Origin: an uncultured Rickettsiaceae bacterium
Lineage (GTDB): Bacteria > Pseudomonadota > Alphaproteobacteria > Rickettsiales > Rickettsiaceae
Reading direction: 5' to 3'
Assembly (NCBI GenBank): GCA_905479865.1
Contig: CAJQOD010000020.1
Location: 1-64,000, forward strand
DNA length: 64,000 nucleotides
The position numbers and the translations under genes are program-made. Below the pieces are notes generated by a model. It was not told the origin of the DNA. It saw nothing but the letters and a program-made list of their open reading frames with translations, and did no database searches. Of this stretch, positions 17,825-28,662 are shown in pieces; the stretch's first letter is position 1; every line of letters begins with the position of its first letter.

Positions 17825-20620
17825 TTACAAAGGCAACACGAAACGGAACTTTGCGCCTTTGCCTGTATTCTCGGCCTTGATCATGCCGCCATGCGCTTCA
17901 ATGGCTGCCTTGCATAAGGCAAGTCCTACTCCACGTCCTTCAGCCTGTGATTCAGTGTTGGATGCCATCCTGAAGGCTGTGAAGATATCATAAAGCTCTG
18001 TGTGCGGTATTGGCTCACCTTCGTTAGTAATAACAAAAACTGCAACATTTTGCTGTTTTGTTACGCTGATTTTAATGACACCTTTCTCGCTGAAAGTAAT
18101 GGCGTTAATTACCAGATTATCGACTGTCTGACGGATGTAGTTCGGATCAACATCGATAAGCAGATTTTGTGCTATTGATAACTCAAAATCTATTTTCTTC
18201 TTCTGCAGATAAATATTACGACAAGTCTTAACACGTTCTTCTACTAACTCACTAAGATTCACTGTCTTCTTCTGTAATTCAATTGTTCTGGCACTTAAGG
18301 TAGCTAGATCAAGCATATTCAGTATCATGCTCGACAAACGGGTTGAATTTTTTAAAACTTCATCAGAAAGTTCCTTTAGTTGGTCTTTGCTATATTTTTC
18401 CAGACCTTCATTTAACATCTCTGCAAAGTTCACTACATTACCTATCGGCAGGCGCAGTTCATGATTAACGTTATTTAGAATCTTCTGCGCCGTTGCTCCA
18501 AGGCGATGGATTTCCTTTTCCTGATCACTAATACGCTCATTGTAATGAATGACTTCCGTTTCCAGAATACCAACTTTCTGCTCAGTAGCTTCTAAATGTT
18601 CCTGCTTGGGTTTGAGGAAAATGACTATTATCGCCCCTATTAACATAAATATATATACCATAATAAAAGCTGGTGAACCTATACTAGTATCAAATCTGTA
18701 TTCAGGATTGTAAGACTGATATAAACTTATCCCAAAACAAATGCCTATAAAAATCATTATCCCACCAAGTCGCCATCCCAGTAATATCGATGTAATTAAT
18801 AGATTCACCGTAAACACTGCAAATTGCAGAGTACTAAAATCACTGACCATGACAAAAAAGCTGTTAAATAATACCAGCATGTAAAATATAACCACTGGCC
18901 ATAAGATTTGGGCAATTGTTTCTTTTTTATTTTGATCAATGCTACGTGGCCATATTGGATACATAAGCAGCAGCACTCCACTGACTAACATAATTTGGTA
19001 AATCACTAATATCATTCGGCTATTATCCTTTAACAGCTCTATTTGAGTTGAGTACATGGTAGTGATAGTATATATAATCAAATATACCCCCAGTCCGGTG
19101 TAAGAAAGTTCATTATTTGGAAAATGTTTTTTACAGAAATCAATAAAGTTAAAATCATCTGCTTTTTGTGCGCGTTCCTCCTGCTCTCTCAGTTTTTCCT
19201 CTCTCATAGCTTTTAGTGAAGCTTTGTCTTTGATACCAACCCAACCACCAGGTTGTTTTAGTAAATAATGACTACCCATCAGGAAAATCAGATTAATGAG
19301 CATGGCAAATACTATGCAATCTGCATTAATTGCAAGGAATTTCCATATAATAACAGTAGTAAAACCGGCCGTCATTCCGATTAATACTGACTTGGTACTG
19401 CTTCTAAAACCCAGAATTGTCAGCATTACCGGAATTGTTACAACAGGTATGTAAAAACTATTGGCAGTAAGAACCACGTCAAGCAAATCTCTTGTTGAAA
19501 CCGCAAGAATTATCCCGCCTATTCCCAAAAATAACGCAAATATTTTTGAAATTAGTAATTCTTTATTTCTTCCTATATTTAGAGGGTGACAAAAATCATT
19601 GGCAAACAAAACAGCAGACGAGTTGATATGAGAATCAGCAGTCGACATAGCCATAGCTACTACTCCTGCTATAATTAACCCCTTAAACCCTATATAAGTA
19701 TAGTTTTGTATAATGAAGCCGAATAACTGATCATATTCTAAATCTGAATTAATATTAAAAAGTAAAAAGGGAATCCATTGGGTAGCAATGGTAATAAACA
19801 ATACTAAACCGGCTGCAATTATAAAAGCCTTTTGTACTTGCCTGATATTGCTTCCCATACTGATTCTCTGAAAAATATCTGGCTTCATTCCAGGCATGGC
19901 AAAATAAAGCGTTAACGCAACCATAGACCAAATTTGTGGATTCTGTTCACTGAATACAATTGAAAAATTAAACTTGGAATCATGTAGAGTATTAGCAAAA
20001 GAGAATCCTTCATAATAGGCATGATTCCAGATCATTATTCCAAGGATCGGGATAGCAAAACCGAAAGTAAAAAGCTGTAATACATCTGTAAAAGTGACTG
20101 CTTTTATTCCACCAAAAGCAGAGTATACAGTGACTATTATAGCTGCAATTATAATGGCTTCATTATTTGACCAATCTAAGAAATAATTTAATATACCTCC
20201 AAATACCTTAAATTGAATTGCGACAAACCCTACGGAAGCGATTAATCCTGTAACAGCAGTAATTACTCTTACATTTTTACCATATAAGCTACCCATAGCT
20301 TCAGCTATAGATGTCTTTCCTAAAAATTCGCCCATTCTAGGAATAAACACATAGGCCATAATAATGAAAGATAGAGCCATACCATAAGCTGGGAAAGCGT
20401 AATATAGACCACTGGAGTAAGTTTTAGACAAGGTTATAAAAAAACTTGAGCCACTTATCCAAGTAGCAACTATGGTGGCAACGAGTGCACCTGTGGAAAA
20501 ATTCCTGCCGCCAAGCGCATAATCTTTTATATTCTTAATACCCTTGCCATGGCCAAGTCCAACGGCAAGAGTAGCAAGTAAAAATCCAACTACAATTGCA
20601 ACATCAATATCAAAATTCAT
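17825..20620 (-). CDS. sodium/solute symporter fused to a sensor histidine kinase
   Basis: A 931-residue membrane sensor. Residues 1 to about 450 form a sodium:solute symporter (SSS/PutP-like) domain with GGRNFSTGALVATIVATWISG and about twelve membrane helices. About 520-660 holds further membrane helices. A HisKA domain follows with phosphoacceptor H720 in NVNHELRLPIGN, then a HATPase domain with NAITFSEKG and GRGVGLALCKAAIEAHGG. Such CbrA-like proteins couple transport or sensing of a solute to a response regulator. No regulator gene is adjacent and the solute is unknown. Related fusions exist in Rickettsia. Confidence 0.9.
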   Translation of the reverse strand: MNFDIDVAIVVGFLLATLAVGLGHGKGIKNIKDYALGGRNFSTGALVATIVATWISGSSFFITLSKTYSSGLYYAFPAYGMALSFIIMAYVFIPRMGEFLGKTSIAEAMGSLYGKNVRVITAVTGLIASVGFVAIQFKVFGGILNYFLDWSNNEAIIIAAIIVTVYSAFGGIKAVTFTDVLQLFTFGFAIPILGIMIWNHAYYEGFSFANTLHDSKFNFSIVFSEQNPQIWSMVALTLYFAMPGMKPDIFQRISMGSNIRQVQKAFIIAAGLVLFITIATQWIPFLLFNINSDLEYDQLFGFIIQNYTYIGFKGLIIAGVVAMAMSTADSHINSSAVLFANDFCHPLNIGRNKELLISKIFALFLGIGGIILAVSTRDLLDVVLTANSFYIPVVTIPVMLTILGFRSSTKSVLIGMTAGFTTVIIWKFLAINADCIVFAMLINLIFLMGSHYLLKQPGGWVGIKDKASLKAMREEKLREQEERAQKADDFNFIDFCKKHFPNNELSYTGLGVYLIIYTITTMYSTQIELLKDNSRMILVIYQIMLVSGVLLLMYPIWPRSIDQNKKETIAQILWPVVIFYMLVLFNSFFVMVSDFSTLQFAVFTVNLLITSILLGWRLGGIMIFIGICFGISLYQSYNPEYRFDTSIGSPAFIMVYIFMLIGAIIVIFLKPKQEHLEATEQKVGILETEVIHYNERISDQEKEIHRLGATAQKILNNVNHELRLPIGNVVNFAEMLNEGLEKYSKDQLKELSDEVLKNSTRLSSMILNMLDLATLSARTIELQKKTVNLSELVEERVKTCRNIYLQKKKIDFELSIAQNLLIDVDPNYIRQTVDNLVINAITFSEKGVIKISVTKQQNVAVFVITNEGEPIPHTELYDIFTAFRMASNTESQAEGRGVGLALCKAAIEAHGGMIKAENTGKGAKFRFVLPL

Positions 20621-20846
20621 TAGTTTTCAATCTACTAGTTAACAGAGTTATTAGAACGTTAGTAAACTATTCCTGTAATTGCAATATATTTTTAAAAAGA
20701 TACGAAATTGATTAATTTTTGTTATCTCTCAAGTCACTTAGCTTGAAACCAACCTGATTTTAATTAAAAGCTATGCATTTCCTGACAATAATGCTAGTTA
20801 TGATATGCAAACAGCCATTACAACTTAAAAACTTATACACAAAGCT

Positions 20847-21461
20847 ATGATAGCTGATTCCTACGTTACATTTTTTATAGCCAGCCTGATAATTACTTTT
20901 CTTCCAGGGCCTACTGTACTTTTATTAGTACACTACGCTCTACAATACGGCAGATGGGCCGGCAGGTTTACCATTCCTGCAGTGATGGTTGGCGATATTG
21001 TTGCCCTAAATCTGGCCTTCATAGGACTTGGTACTGCTCTAAAATTATTTCCCGAATCATTCATCACTTTAAAAATAATTGGTGGATTATATCTTTTAGG
21101 ACTTGGAATCTCCTCTCTATTATCAAAGAAAAGTCTTGAGAACGAAAATCAAACTATGAGTAAACCACCAGGTCGCAGGATATTCACACACGTGTTTTTT
21201 GTAACTGCATTTAATCCGAAAACAATAATTTTTTTCCTGGCCTTTTTTCCCCAGTTTATTAATCCGGCTGCTAATACACTTAACCAGTTCCTGCTCATGG
21301 GATTCAGTTTTATTGTACTTGGAATTATTGGAGCTACGATTTATGACATGGCTGCAAGCAGAATCAGTATATGGATTAAAAAATCATCTGCCCAAAAAAC
21401 CGTTCACATAATTACTGGAATTTTGTTGTGTGGATTAGGCTTAACAACCATTATTTTTTAA
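20847..21461 (+). CDS. LysE/RhtB-family amino acid exporter
   Basis: A 204-residue inner-membrane protein with about six helices. The N-terminal family motif is FLPGPTVLLLVHYALQYGRWAG. The central motif is FFVTAFNPKTIIFFLAFFPQFINP, with the conserved NPK. Members export amino acids such as threonine, homoserine or lysine; the substrate here is unknown. It stands alone, divergent from the symporter-kinase and upstream of sucA, with about 140 bases between. Confidence 0.88.
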   Translation: MIADSYVTFFIASLIITFLPGPTVLLLVHYALQYGRWAGRFTIPAVMVGDIVALNLAFIGLGTALKLFPESFITLKIIGGLYLLGLGISSLLSKKSLENENQTMSKPPGRRIFTHVFFVTAFNPKTIIFFLAFFPQFINPAANTLNQFLLMGFSFIVLGIIGATIYDMAASRISIWIKKSSAQKTVHIITGILLCGLGLTTIIF

Positions 21462-21599
21462 CTCTGTTAACATATCAAGCTACTCAAAACTTTTAATGTT
21501 TTAAGTGATATGTTCAAAATCCTTGCAATTACTATCTTTTCACGGGTAAAATATTTAACAGATCAGGTATGTTTTGATTTTAATAGATGAGTAATTTTA

Positions 21600-24404
21600 G
21601 TGGCCGAGGATTTCGAACAAACAGGTTTTTTATTTGGAAGCAATTCAGTTTTTATTGAAGAGCTCTATCAGCAATATCTAAAGGAGCCATCATCAATTGA
21701 CCCAAGCTGGATAGATTTTTTCGAGGGTCAAAATGATTTTGTTCCTTTGAAGAGTACGTCGAAAATCATTATCAAAGACTTGCCCAAGACGCAAGAATAT
21801 AAAACAGTGATACCATCTGGCACTCTGTCAGAAAATTCTCTAAGAGCTAAATTTATGATTATGGCCTATCGTGAGCATGGTCATTATTTGGCAAATCTTG
21901 ACCCACTTGCTTTGGAAGTTAAAAAAACACATGCAGAATTAAAATTAACTATCGAAGATTTTGGTTTTACTCAGGATCAACTTTCAGAAGAAATAGATAT
22001 AACCGGTGAACTTAGCGATCTGACAACCTGTAGCGTGGGCGAGCTTGTGGAAATCCTTGAGCGTACTTACTCCGGTAGCGTGGCTGCAGAGTTTTCACAT
22101 GTTGAAAGCAGCGCAGAGAAGAAATGGCTGTACGATCAACTGGAAGGCGCTAATACTCATACGATGTTTTCTGCAAGTGATAAGAAAAAATTTCTGAAAG
22201 ATTTAGTTGAGGTTGAAGGCTTCGAGCAATATCTACACACGAAATTCCCAGGTGCTAAACGTTTTTCAATCGAAGGAGGCGATGCTTCTATTGTTTGCCT
22301 GGACACAGCAATTGAACTCTCTGCAGCAGCAGGAGCCGAAGAAGCCGTGCTTGGTCTTGCTCATCGTGGTAGATTGTCAACACTTACCAAGGTTATGCAA
22401 AAACCATATTGCGCAGTATTATCTGAATTTATGAGTATGAGTACTTTTCCAACAGAGCTTGATATTTCCGGTGATGTTAAATACCACATGGGATTTTCTT
22501 CTGATAAGATAACAAAAAATGGTCATAAAATCCATTTATCATTAACTCCTAACCCATCACATCTTGAAGCGGTTAATCCAGTAGTTGCAGGCAAGGTACG
22601 CGCCAAGCAGGATTGTATGGGAAGAAATCGCAAGAAGGTCGTTGGTATATTAGTGCATGGAGATACGGCATTCTGCGGACAGGGAATTGTAGCTGAAAGC
22701 TTGGTTATGTCCGGTCTGAAGCCGTACGAAATAGGTGGGATTTTTCATCTGGTGATCAATAATCAAATCGGGTTTACGGCAAATGCGCATGATTCAAGGC
22801 CAGGCAGATATTGTACAGAAGTAGCAAAGATGGTTGGCGCGCCAATTATACATGTAAATGGTGACGATATTGAAGCAGTATTGCTTGCTACCAGGATCGC
22901 CTGTGATTATCGCACAAAGTTTTGTAAGGATGTCGTAGTGGACATTATTTGTTACCGCAAATATGGCCATAATGAAGGCGATGAGCCGATGTACACACAG
23001 GCTGTGATGTATAATGTGATCAAAACCAAGCAAACACCGGCTGCAATATACGCAGAAAAACTGGCATCCCAGTCAGTTACAGATGCTGAATATTACTCGC
23101 AATTAAAGCAGGCATTCAAAACATATCTGGATGGTGAGTTTGACAAGGTTGAGGACTATAAACCAAAAGCGCAGTGGCTGGAAGGACATTGGTCAGGTTT
23201 TGACCGTTCAAGCGAGGCAAGGCTTAAGACAGGCGTTGCAAAATCTACGCTAAAAAAAATGTGCAGGAAATTATGCACAATACCGGAATCATTTCTTCTC
23301 AATAAGAAGCTTGCAAAGTTGCTGGCAGGCAGAGCTGATTCCGTCGCCAGGGAACAACCGCTAGATTGGGCTACTGCCGAGCAGCTTGCTTATGGAACAT
23401 TACTGCAAGAGGGAATGCCAATTAGAATTACCGGCCAGGATGTTGGTAGAGGCACATTCTCACACAGACATGCGGTTCTACATTCTCAAACCGATAAATC
23501 AATTTATGAACCGCTAAATAACCTGTCTAAAGATCAGGCATTTTTTGAAATCGCAGATAGTAATTTATCAGAATATGGCGTTCTTGGATTTGAATATGGA
23601 TATTCACTGGTTAACCCTCAGCAGCTCGTAATTTGGGAAGCTCAGTTCGGTGATTTCTGTAACGGCGCACAAATTATTTTTGACCAGTTCATTTCATCTG
23701 CCGAAACTAAATGGCTTCGCATGAGTGGCTTGGTCTGCCTGTTGCCGCATGGTATGGAAGGACAGGGACCCGAACATAGTTCAGCAAGGTTGGAGAGGTT
23801 TTTACAGTTATGTGCTGAGGATAACATGCAAATTGTATATCCAACAACACCGGCTTCAATATTCCATCTGCTCCGCAGGCAGTTGCTGCGCAATTTCAGA
23901 AAGCCGTTAATTGTGATGTCACCAAAATCTTTGCTGCGTCATAAGCTTGCGGTATCTGATATTGCAGAGCTTGATGAGGGAACGAATTTTATGCCGGTGA
24001 TTGACGAAACTGATAGAGATATAAAGGCAGGTGCAGTCAAAAGAGTTATTTTCTGTACCGGTAAAGTATATTATGATTTACTTGAAAAGCGTCGCCTGCA
24101 AAAAATTAAAAATATCGCGATCGTGCGCCTTGAGCAATTATATCCTTTTGAAGAAGGTATAATTGTAAAGATAATGCAGAAATATACTAAGGCCACAGAT
24201 TATGTCTGGTGTCAGGAAGAACCCAGAAATATGGGATGCTGGCGATATATAAGAGCGCATCTGGAATCCGCATTAAAGCATGCAGGCATCAAGCGGGCTG
24301 TCAATTTTGTTGGCAGGGCAGAAGCATCATCGCCTGCAGTGGGTTATCTATATGTGCATAATAAACAACAGGAATCATTGGTGAAAGAGGCTCTTGGTAT
24401 TTAA
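21600..24404 (+). CDS. sucA: 2-oxoglutarate dehydrogenase E1 component
   Basis: A 934-residue thiamine-diphosphate decarboxylase that feeds succinyl groups to SucB. The N-terminus [18 protein letters not shown] is typical of alphaproteobacterial SucA. Key segments are [48 protein letters not shown] and [11 protein letters not shown]. The start is GTG at 21600; a nearby ATG at 21587 is out of frame. sucB follows after 41 bases. The E3 gene lpd is not in the window. Confidence 0.97.
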   Translation: MAEDFEQTGFLFGSNSVFIEELYQQYLKEPSSIDPSWIDFFEGQNDFVPLKSTSKIIIKDLPKTQEYKTVIPSGTLSENSLRAKFMIMAYREHGHYLANLDPLALEVKKTHAELKLTIEDFGFTQDQLSEEIDITGELSDLTTCSVGELVEILERTYSGSVAAEFSHVESSAEKKWLYDQLEGANTHTMFSASDKKKFLKDLVEVEGFEQYLHTKFPGAKRFSIEGGDASIVCLDTAIELSAAAGAEEAVLGLAHRGRLSTLTKVMQKPYCAVLSEFMSMSTFPTELDISGDVKYHMGFSSDKITKNGHKIHLSLTPNPSHLEAVNPVVAGKVRAKQDCMGRNRKKVVGILVHGDTAFCGQGIVAESLVMSGLKPYEIGGIFHLVINNQIGFTANAHDSRPGRYCTEVAKMVGAPIIHVNGDDIEAVLLATRIACDYRTKFCKDVVVDIICYRKYGHNEGDEPMYTQAVMYNVIKTKQTPAAIYAEKLASQSVTDAEYYSQLKQAFKTYLDGEFDKVEDYKPKAQWLEGHWSGFDRSSEARLKTGVAKSTLKKMCRKLCTIPESFLLNKKLAKLLAGRADSVAREQPLDWATAEQLAYGTLLQEGMPIRITGQDVGRGTFSHRHAVLHSQTDKSIYEPLNNLSKDQAFFEIADSNLSEYGVLGFEYGYSLVNPQQLVIWEAQFGDFCNGAQIIFDQFISSAETKWLRMSGLVCLLPHGMEGQGPEHSSARLERFLQLCAEDNMQIVYPTTPASIFHLLRRQLLRNFRKPLIVMSPKSLLRHKLAVSDIAELDEGTNFMPVIDETDRDIKAGAVKRVIFCTGKVYYDLLEKRRLQKIKNIAIVRLEQLYPFEEGIIVKIMQKYTKATDYVWCQEEPRNMGCWRYIRAHLESALKHAGIKRAVNFVGRAEASSPAVGYLYVHNKQQESLVKEALGI

Positions 24405-24445
24405 GAGCAATTATAGAATTTAAGAATATTTTGGAGACGTAAATT

Positions 24446-25657
24446 ATGAGTGTTGAGATTGTAGTACCGCCTTTAGGCGAATCCGTTTCAGAAGCAACTA
24501 TTGCGAAATGGTATAAAAAGGCAGGAGATGCAGTGAGGGTAGATGAGCTATTACTTGAGCTTGAGACAGAAAAAGTGACTTTAGAAGTAAATGCGACAGC
24601 AGAAGGGGTGCTTGAATCTATCGATACGCCCGAAGAGGCAACAGTTACAATCGGACAAGTAATTGGTAAAATTAAAGCCGGCGCAGCACCTGCAGTATCA
24701 ACACCAGCTGCATCACAAAAAGCAGAACCTGCAGCTTCGCCAGTAACAGATCCTCCTCCTGTAGCATCAGATAAAAAAGTGGATCCTGCAACAACTATGC
24801 CGCCATCAGTGCAGAAGCTGGTCACTGAGAATAATTTAAACCCTGCAAATATTCCAGGTACCGGTAAAAATGGACGTATTAATAAAAATGATGTCTTAAA
24901 CTCACTAGGCAATACCAACGCCCAAACTATTTCTGCTCCAGCCCTGGAAAGTGCTGATAGACCGGTTGAACGTGTACGTATGTCACGCCTGCGCAAGACC
25001 ATTGCCCAACGTTTAAAAGATTCACAAAATACGGCTGCCATATTGAGTACCTTTAATGAAATTGATATGAGTAATGTTATTGCCCTGCGTAAAAGGCATC
25101 GTGATGTATTTCAGGAGAAGCATGGTGTGAAACTTGGTTTCATGTCTTTTTTTGTAAAAGCAGTAATTAATGCTTTGAAGGAAGTTCCATCAGTAAATGC
25201 CGAAATGCAGGGTGATGATATAGTATATAAGCACTATTATGATATTGGTGTGGCCGTTGGAACTGAGCAGGGTCTTGTTGTACCGGTTGTCAGAAACGCT
25301 GACAGGATGAGCTTTTCCGAAATAGAAAAGGAAATTGTCTCACTGGCAACCAGAGCCAGAGATGGAAAGCTTTCAATGTCTGATTTAACTGGCGGTACCT
25401 TCTCTGTGACAAATGGCGGAGTGTATGGCTCGCTTCTTTCAACGCCGATTATTAATCCTCCACAAACCGGTATTATTGGTCTGCATAATATTCAGGAGCG
25501 TCCGGTAGCTATTGACGGCAGAGTGGAAATTCGTCCGATGATGTATACAGCACTTTCTTATGATCACAGGGTAATTGACGGAAAAGATGCCGTTACGTTC
25601 CTGGTGAAAGTCAAGGAAGCTATTGAAGACCCGGAAAGATTACTGCTTGATATTTGA
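24446..25657 (+). CDS. sucB: dihydrolipoamide succinyltransferase, E2 of 2-oxoglutarate dehydrogenase
   Basis: A 403-residue E2 subunit. The lipoyl domain spans 1-75 with lipoyl-lysine K43 in [10 protein letters not shown]. An Ala/Pro-rich linker leads to the peripheral-subunit-binding domain at about 112-150 ([22 protein letters not shown]). The catalytic domain ends with [13 protein letters not shown], with active-site H374 and D378. GGAG ten bases before the ATG is a good binding site. It completes the sucAB pair. Confidence 0.97.
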   Translation: MSVEIVVPPLGESVSEATIAKWYKKAGDAVRVDELLLELETEKVTLEVNATAEGVLESIDTPEEATVTIGQVIGKIKAGAAPAVSTPAASQKAEPAASPVTDPPPVASDKKVDPATTMPPSVQKLVTENNLNPANIPGTGKNGRINKNDVLNSLGNTNAQTISAPALESADRPVERVRMSRLRKTIAQRLKDSQNTAAILSTFNEIDMSNVIALRKRHRDVFQEKHGVKLGFMSFFVKAVINALKEVPSVNAEMQGDDIVYKHYYDIGVAVGTEQGLVVPVVRNADRMSFSEIEKEIVSLATRARDGKLSMSDLTGGTFSVTNGGVYGSLLSTPIINPPQTGIIGLHNIQERPVAIDGRVEIRPMMYTALSYDHRVIDGKDAVTFLVKVKEAIEDPERLLLDI

Positions 25658-25741
25658 TATACGTTTAGTTTAGAGACTCATTACGAATTTATGATATACT
25701 CCGTCGCAAAATATTCAAGCCTCTTCCTATATGGATTGCCC

Positions 25742-25765
25742 CGCCCATAAAGACGTTTGTGGGTG
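25742..25765 (+). other. stable hairpin in the rlmH leader
   Basis: Bases 25742-25751 pair with 25756-25765 in ten steps (two G-U) around a GACG tetraloop. No U-tract follows, so it is not a standard terminator for sucB. A TATGATATACT segment at about 25692-25702 could hold a minus-10 element, so the hairpin may be in the rlmH 5' leader or part of a small RNA of roughly 80-100 bases. No known RNA family was recognised. Confidence 0.4.
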
Positions 25766-25782
25766 AAGAATAAAAATTTAAT

Positions 25783-26232
25783 ATGAAAATACAAATTATC
25801 TCAGTTGGAAAGATGGCAGGTGAGCAGACATCGCTTGCCAAACATTATCAAAAAATGACCACCTGGAAAATTCAAAATACTGAACTTACCTATGCAAAAA
25901 AACTATCAGAAAACCAGATCAAACAGCATGAAGCCCAGCTTATTCAAAATAAGATTACTAAAGGATCATATATAATAGTTCTTGATCTTTCTGGCAAGCA
26001 AATGACCAGCGAGGCCTTTAGTGATATTTTTGCTACTCAAATGATGTCTGGAAGAAATATTGATTTTATCATTGGTGGTGCGTTTGGACTGGATGCATCA
26101 ATATTAGCGTTAGCGGATGTAAAATTGTGCCTGTCTAAAATGACTTTCCCGCATCAAATTGCCAAACTTCTTCTATTTGAGCAAATATATAGAGCTCAAA
26201 CTATTCTGGATAAGCATCCGTATCATAAATAG
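25783..26232 (+). CDS. rlmH: 23S rRNA (pseudouridine1915-N3)-methyltransferase RlmH
   Basis: A 149-residue SPOUT methyltransferase that modifies helix 69 of 23S rRNA. The family signature is the C-terminal trefoil knot: FIIGGAFGLDASILALADVKLCLSKMTFPHQIAKLLLFEQIYRA is present in full, ending HPYHK. Length is normal (about 155). It is convergent with the ATP synthase genes. Its leader contains a strong hairpin described separately. Confidence 0.95.
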   Translation: MKIQIISVGKMAGEQTSLAKHYQKMTTWKIQNTELTYAKKLSENQIKQHEAQLIQNKITKGSYIIVLDLSGKQMTSEAFSDIFATQMMSGRNIDFIIGGAFGLDASILALADVKLCLSKMTFPHQIAKLLLFEQIYRAQTILDKHPYHK

Positions 26233-26239
26233 GCATCTT

Positions 26240-26338
26240 CAAGAACCTTGTTGCAAAATATCTCTAACAATTTGAGATACCACCTAATCGCTATTGCTGC
26301 TTCACAGAGAAGGCAAAACCATTATTGCAAGGTTCTTG
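26240..26338. repeat. long-range inverted repeat, possible palindromic element
   Basis: CAAGAACCTTG at 26240-26250 is matched by its exact complement CAAGGTTCTTG at 26328-26338. Nested inside, TATCTC and GAGATA form a smaller stem. The element fills most of the gap between the convergent rlmH and atpF. It could be a bidirectional terminator structure or a small palindromic mobile repeat. No second copy was noticed in this window. Confidence 0.45.
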
Positions 26339-26373
26339 GTCTTGGAACCGCTGTAACTCAAAAAACTGATGGT

Positions 26374-26847
26374 CTATTTCTTTATGAAATGATTAAGAAT
26401 TTCTTCATCAGAAACATCATTATTCCTGGTCTCTACAAGGTAGGTGCGAACCATATTCAAAACGGATTCGGTAAATTCAGCACGCATCGCATCACTTGCC
26501 TTGGCTCTTTGGTTGTCAATCGACTTAATCGCAGAATCTTTTTTACGAGCAAGCATCAGTTCTATTTCCTTAGCCCTGGTTTCAACTAACCTTTCTGTGC
26601 TGGTCTTATCACTTTCTATGATACTTTTTTTTCTTTCTTCAAAAGTACCCATCTCTTGCTCTATCTCTTCCAGAAGCAGCTTAGCGTCTTTTTTCACCTG
26701 CTCAGTTTCTGCAAGCTTGGCTTTGATCTCTTCAATACGAGCATCAAGAGATGCTACGATCGCCTTTTTTACCGGCCGATAAGCGACATATATGAATATT
26801 ATAAAACAAACGGCAACTACTAAACTCTCGTCAAAAAAATGTATCAT
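26374..26847 (-). CDS. atpF: F0 ATP synthase subunit b
   Basis: A 157-residue stator subunit: one N-terminal membrane helix (ESLVVAVCFIIFIYVAYRPVKKAI) followed by a long charged helix that dimerises and holds F1. It overlaps the upstream b' gene by four bases (ATGA). Alphaproteobacteria carry two b-type genes, and the one farther from subunit c is usually called b. The F1 genes (atpHAGDC) are not in the window. Confidence 0.92.
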   Translation of the reverse strand: MIHFFDESLVVAVCFIIFIYVAYRPVKKAIVASLDARIEEIKAKLAETEQVKKDAKLLLEEIEQEMGTFEERKKSIIESDKTSTERLVETRAKEIELMLARKKDSAIKSIDNQRAKASDAMRAEFTESVLNMVRTYLVETRNNDVSDEEILNHFIKK

Positions 26848-27323
26848 TCAGCTTTTCCATGAATTTTTTCAAGCAACTTTAAATCGGCAGGCTTATTAGT
26901 GACTTTTTGAATGATAAAAGCAGCCAGGCTAATGCATGATTTTGGCTCATCAGAATGGAACCTGTCAACATAGCTATTAATCTCATTCAAAGCCTTCTGT
27001 CTCTTCCTGTCAAGAATCGCTGCAAGCTCATCTTTCTGCTTATTAAAATGCGCCTCTAACATTTCTGTTGCCTGTTTTTGCATATCCTCGATCCGGGTAT
27101 TAACTTCAGCTAAACGCTCAAGTCGAGATATATCTATTAATTTTACCTTATCATTATACTCTTCTGCATAGCGAATATTTTCTTCTAAGCAACGATTTCT
27201 TGCCGTTAGAATAGACTCGGCTTTCGGTGCAATAAATTTGCTAACTAGGAAATACAGAAAAGCAAAAACTACTGCAAGCCAAAAGAGCTGCGAACTAAAT
27301 GAAGCTACATCAAATTGAGGCAT
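26844..27323 (-). CDS. atpG: F0 ATP synthase subunit b'
   Basis: A 159-residue second b-type subunit. It starts MPQFDVASFSSQLFWLAVVFAFLYFLVSKFIAP, the family N-terminus with PQFD and the membrane helix, then a long charged helix. It pairs with b as a heterodimeric stator, the usual state in alphaproteobacteria. It lies between atpE and atpF. The symbol atpF2 or atpX is also used. Confidence 0.92.
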   Translation of the reverse strand: MPQFDVASFSSQLFWLAVVFAFLYFLVSKFIAPKAESILTARNRCLEENIRYAEEYNDKVKLIDISRLERLAEVNTRIEDMQKQATEMLEAHFNKQKDELAAILDRKRQKALNEINSYVDRFHSDEPKSCISLAAFIIQKVTNKPADLKLLEKIHGKAE

Positions 27324-27349
27324 AGTTAACTAATTATCTATATAACTTT

Positions 27350-27574
27350 TCAGGTAAAGATCAATAACATAGCGATAACAAACGAGAATAATCCCATCGC
27401 TTCAGCAAGACCGGCACCAATAAATGCCATTCTTTGTAGCTGCTCACTGGCAGAGGGGTTACGTGCAATAGCATTCAGCAGAGATCCAAAGATATTACCC
27501 ACTCCAATCGCCGCACCCAGCATACCAAATGCCATTAAACCAGCACCAATAAATTTAAGAGCCATTCCTTCCAT
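27350..27574 (-). CDS. atpE: F0 ATP synthase subunit c
   Basis: A 74-residue proteolipid with two membrane helices and the loop ARNPS. The proton-carrying residue is E58 in GLAEAMG. AGGAG precedes the ATG at the right distance. No sodium-binding pattern is evident around E58, so proton coupling is likely. It sits between atpB and atpG. Confidence 0.96.
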   Translation of the reverse strand: MEGMALKFIGAGLMAFGMLGAAIGVGNIFGSLLNAIARNPSASEQLQRMAFIGAGLAEAMGLFSFVIAMLLIFT

Positions 27575-27674
27575 AATTTATTCTCCTTAAAAAAATTAAT
27601 AAACAAGAGCAACTAAATACCATCCTGATTCCCCGGCATATAAATTACTCAACTAAAAATTTACACTAATTCTT

Positions 27675-28403
27675 TTAGTGCAAATTTACTGCATCGCTTA
27701 AATACACACAGGATAATATAGCAAATATATAAGCCTGCAGTACCGCCACGAATATCTCAAAACCGATTAAAACAACTATAAATGGTATAGGCAGGAATTT
27801 CAAGTATATAGCCATAGAGACTACAAATCCCGCCATAACCTTAAGCAGCACGTGACCCGCAACCATGTTCGCAGCCAAACGAAGAGACAGGCTGACAGGA
27901 CGCGCCAGATAGGCAAATAATTCAATCACTACCATCAATGGTGCTAACCACCAGGGCGTTCCAGCCGGCAGGAATAAAGAAAAAAAACGCAATCCATGCA
28001 AATATAAACCAAGCAGAGTTACCAGCAGAAATATCATCATTGCTATGGCAAAAGTAACGGATATATGGCTGGTTACCGTAAAGCCGTAAGGAATCATACC
28101 AAGTAAGTTACATGTCAAAATGAACATAAAGAGCGTAAATATCAAGGGTACGAACCTGCGGCCACCAGCACCTACATTTTGCTCGAGCATATTGGAAATC
28201 ATACCATAGATAATTTCACCGCTAAGCTGTAACCGCGTTGGTATCAAACGCTTGCCTTTAAATGCGATTGTAAAATATAAAACAACAAACAGACCGGCCA
28301 ATATCATAAATAGAGAGGAGTTGGTGATGCTGGCATCATAGCCAAACAGTTCTATATCAACTATTTCTTTTATTTTAAACTGCTCTAAGGGACTATGCGC
28401 CAT
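27675..28403 (-). CDS. atpB: F0 ATP synthase subunit a
   Basis: A 242-residue membrane subunit forming the proton half-channels. The essential Arg is in [14 protein letters not shown], and the last helix ends [14 protein letters not shown]. The ATG at 28403 ([14 protein letters not shown]) was chosen. An in-frame start at 28454 would overlap atpI by 62 bases; the chosen one overlaps by 11. First of the F0 structural genes after atpI. Confidence 0.95.
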   Translation of the reverse strand: MAHSPLEQFKIKEIVDIELFGYDASITNSSLFMILAGLFVVLYFTIAFKGKRLIPTRLQLSGEIIYGMISNMLEQNVGAGGRRFVPLIFTLFMFILTCNLLGMIPYGFTVTSHISVTFAIAMMIFLLVTLLGLYLHGLRFFSLFLPAGTPWWLAPLMVVIELFAYLARPVSLSLRLAANMVAGHVLLKVMAGFVVSMAIYLKFLPIPFIVVLIGFEIFVAVLQAYIFAILSCVYLSDAVNLH

Positions 28404-28662
28404 TACTCTTGATATATTTATTCCAGATTGACCTAAACGCTGCAGCCATTGCAAGTATCAGACAGATTATAAGGAAGAGAGGTTTAGAATCAAACAAATT
28501 GTCAAAAAGCAGACCTATTATTAAACCGACTATCGTTCCTGCAACCAATTCCACTGCAATATTAAACGCTTGGTTGCTGTTTGATATCTGTCTGGTGGTT
28601 GGTTTTTTTGCCTTATGTTTATCTATTCGCTTTTGAATATCGGCGTGCTTCTTAAGATTCAT
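28393..28662 (-). CDS. atpI: ATP synthase protein I (AtpI family)
   Basis: An 89-residue protein with a basic N-terminus and two membrane helices ([20 protein letters not shown] and [19 protein letters not shown]). The GxxxG-type first helix and the position directly before atpB fit AtpI, an assembly helper for the c-ring. It overlaps both neighbours by 11 bases, so the cluster is tightly coupled. Confidence 0.85.
   Translation of the reverse strand: MNLKKHADIQKRIDKHKAKKPTTRQISNSNQAFNIAVELVAGTIVGLIIGLLFDNLFDSKPLFLIICLILAMAAAFRSIWNKYIKSNGA

Noticed and set aside
24301-25041. Minus-strand open frame of 246 codons over the end of sucA and the start of sucB
   Set aside because: Both plus-strand genes are certain. 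The antisense product is Ser/Val/Ala-rich without motifs, as expected opposite the Ala/Pro linker of SucB.
25742-25780. The rlmH leader hairpin as a rho-independent terminator of sucB
   Set aside because: No U-tract follows on the plus strand, and the downstream sequence is A-rich and leads straight into rlmH.
26248-26589. Plus-strand open frame downstream of rlmH
   Set aside because: It runs antisense into atpF, which is certain. The product has no recognisable motif.
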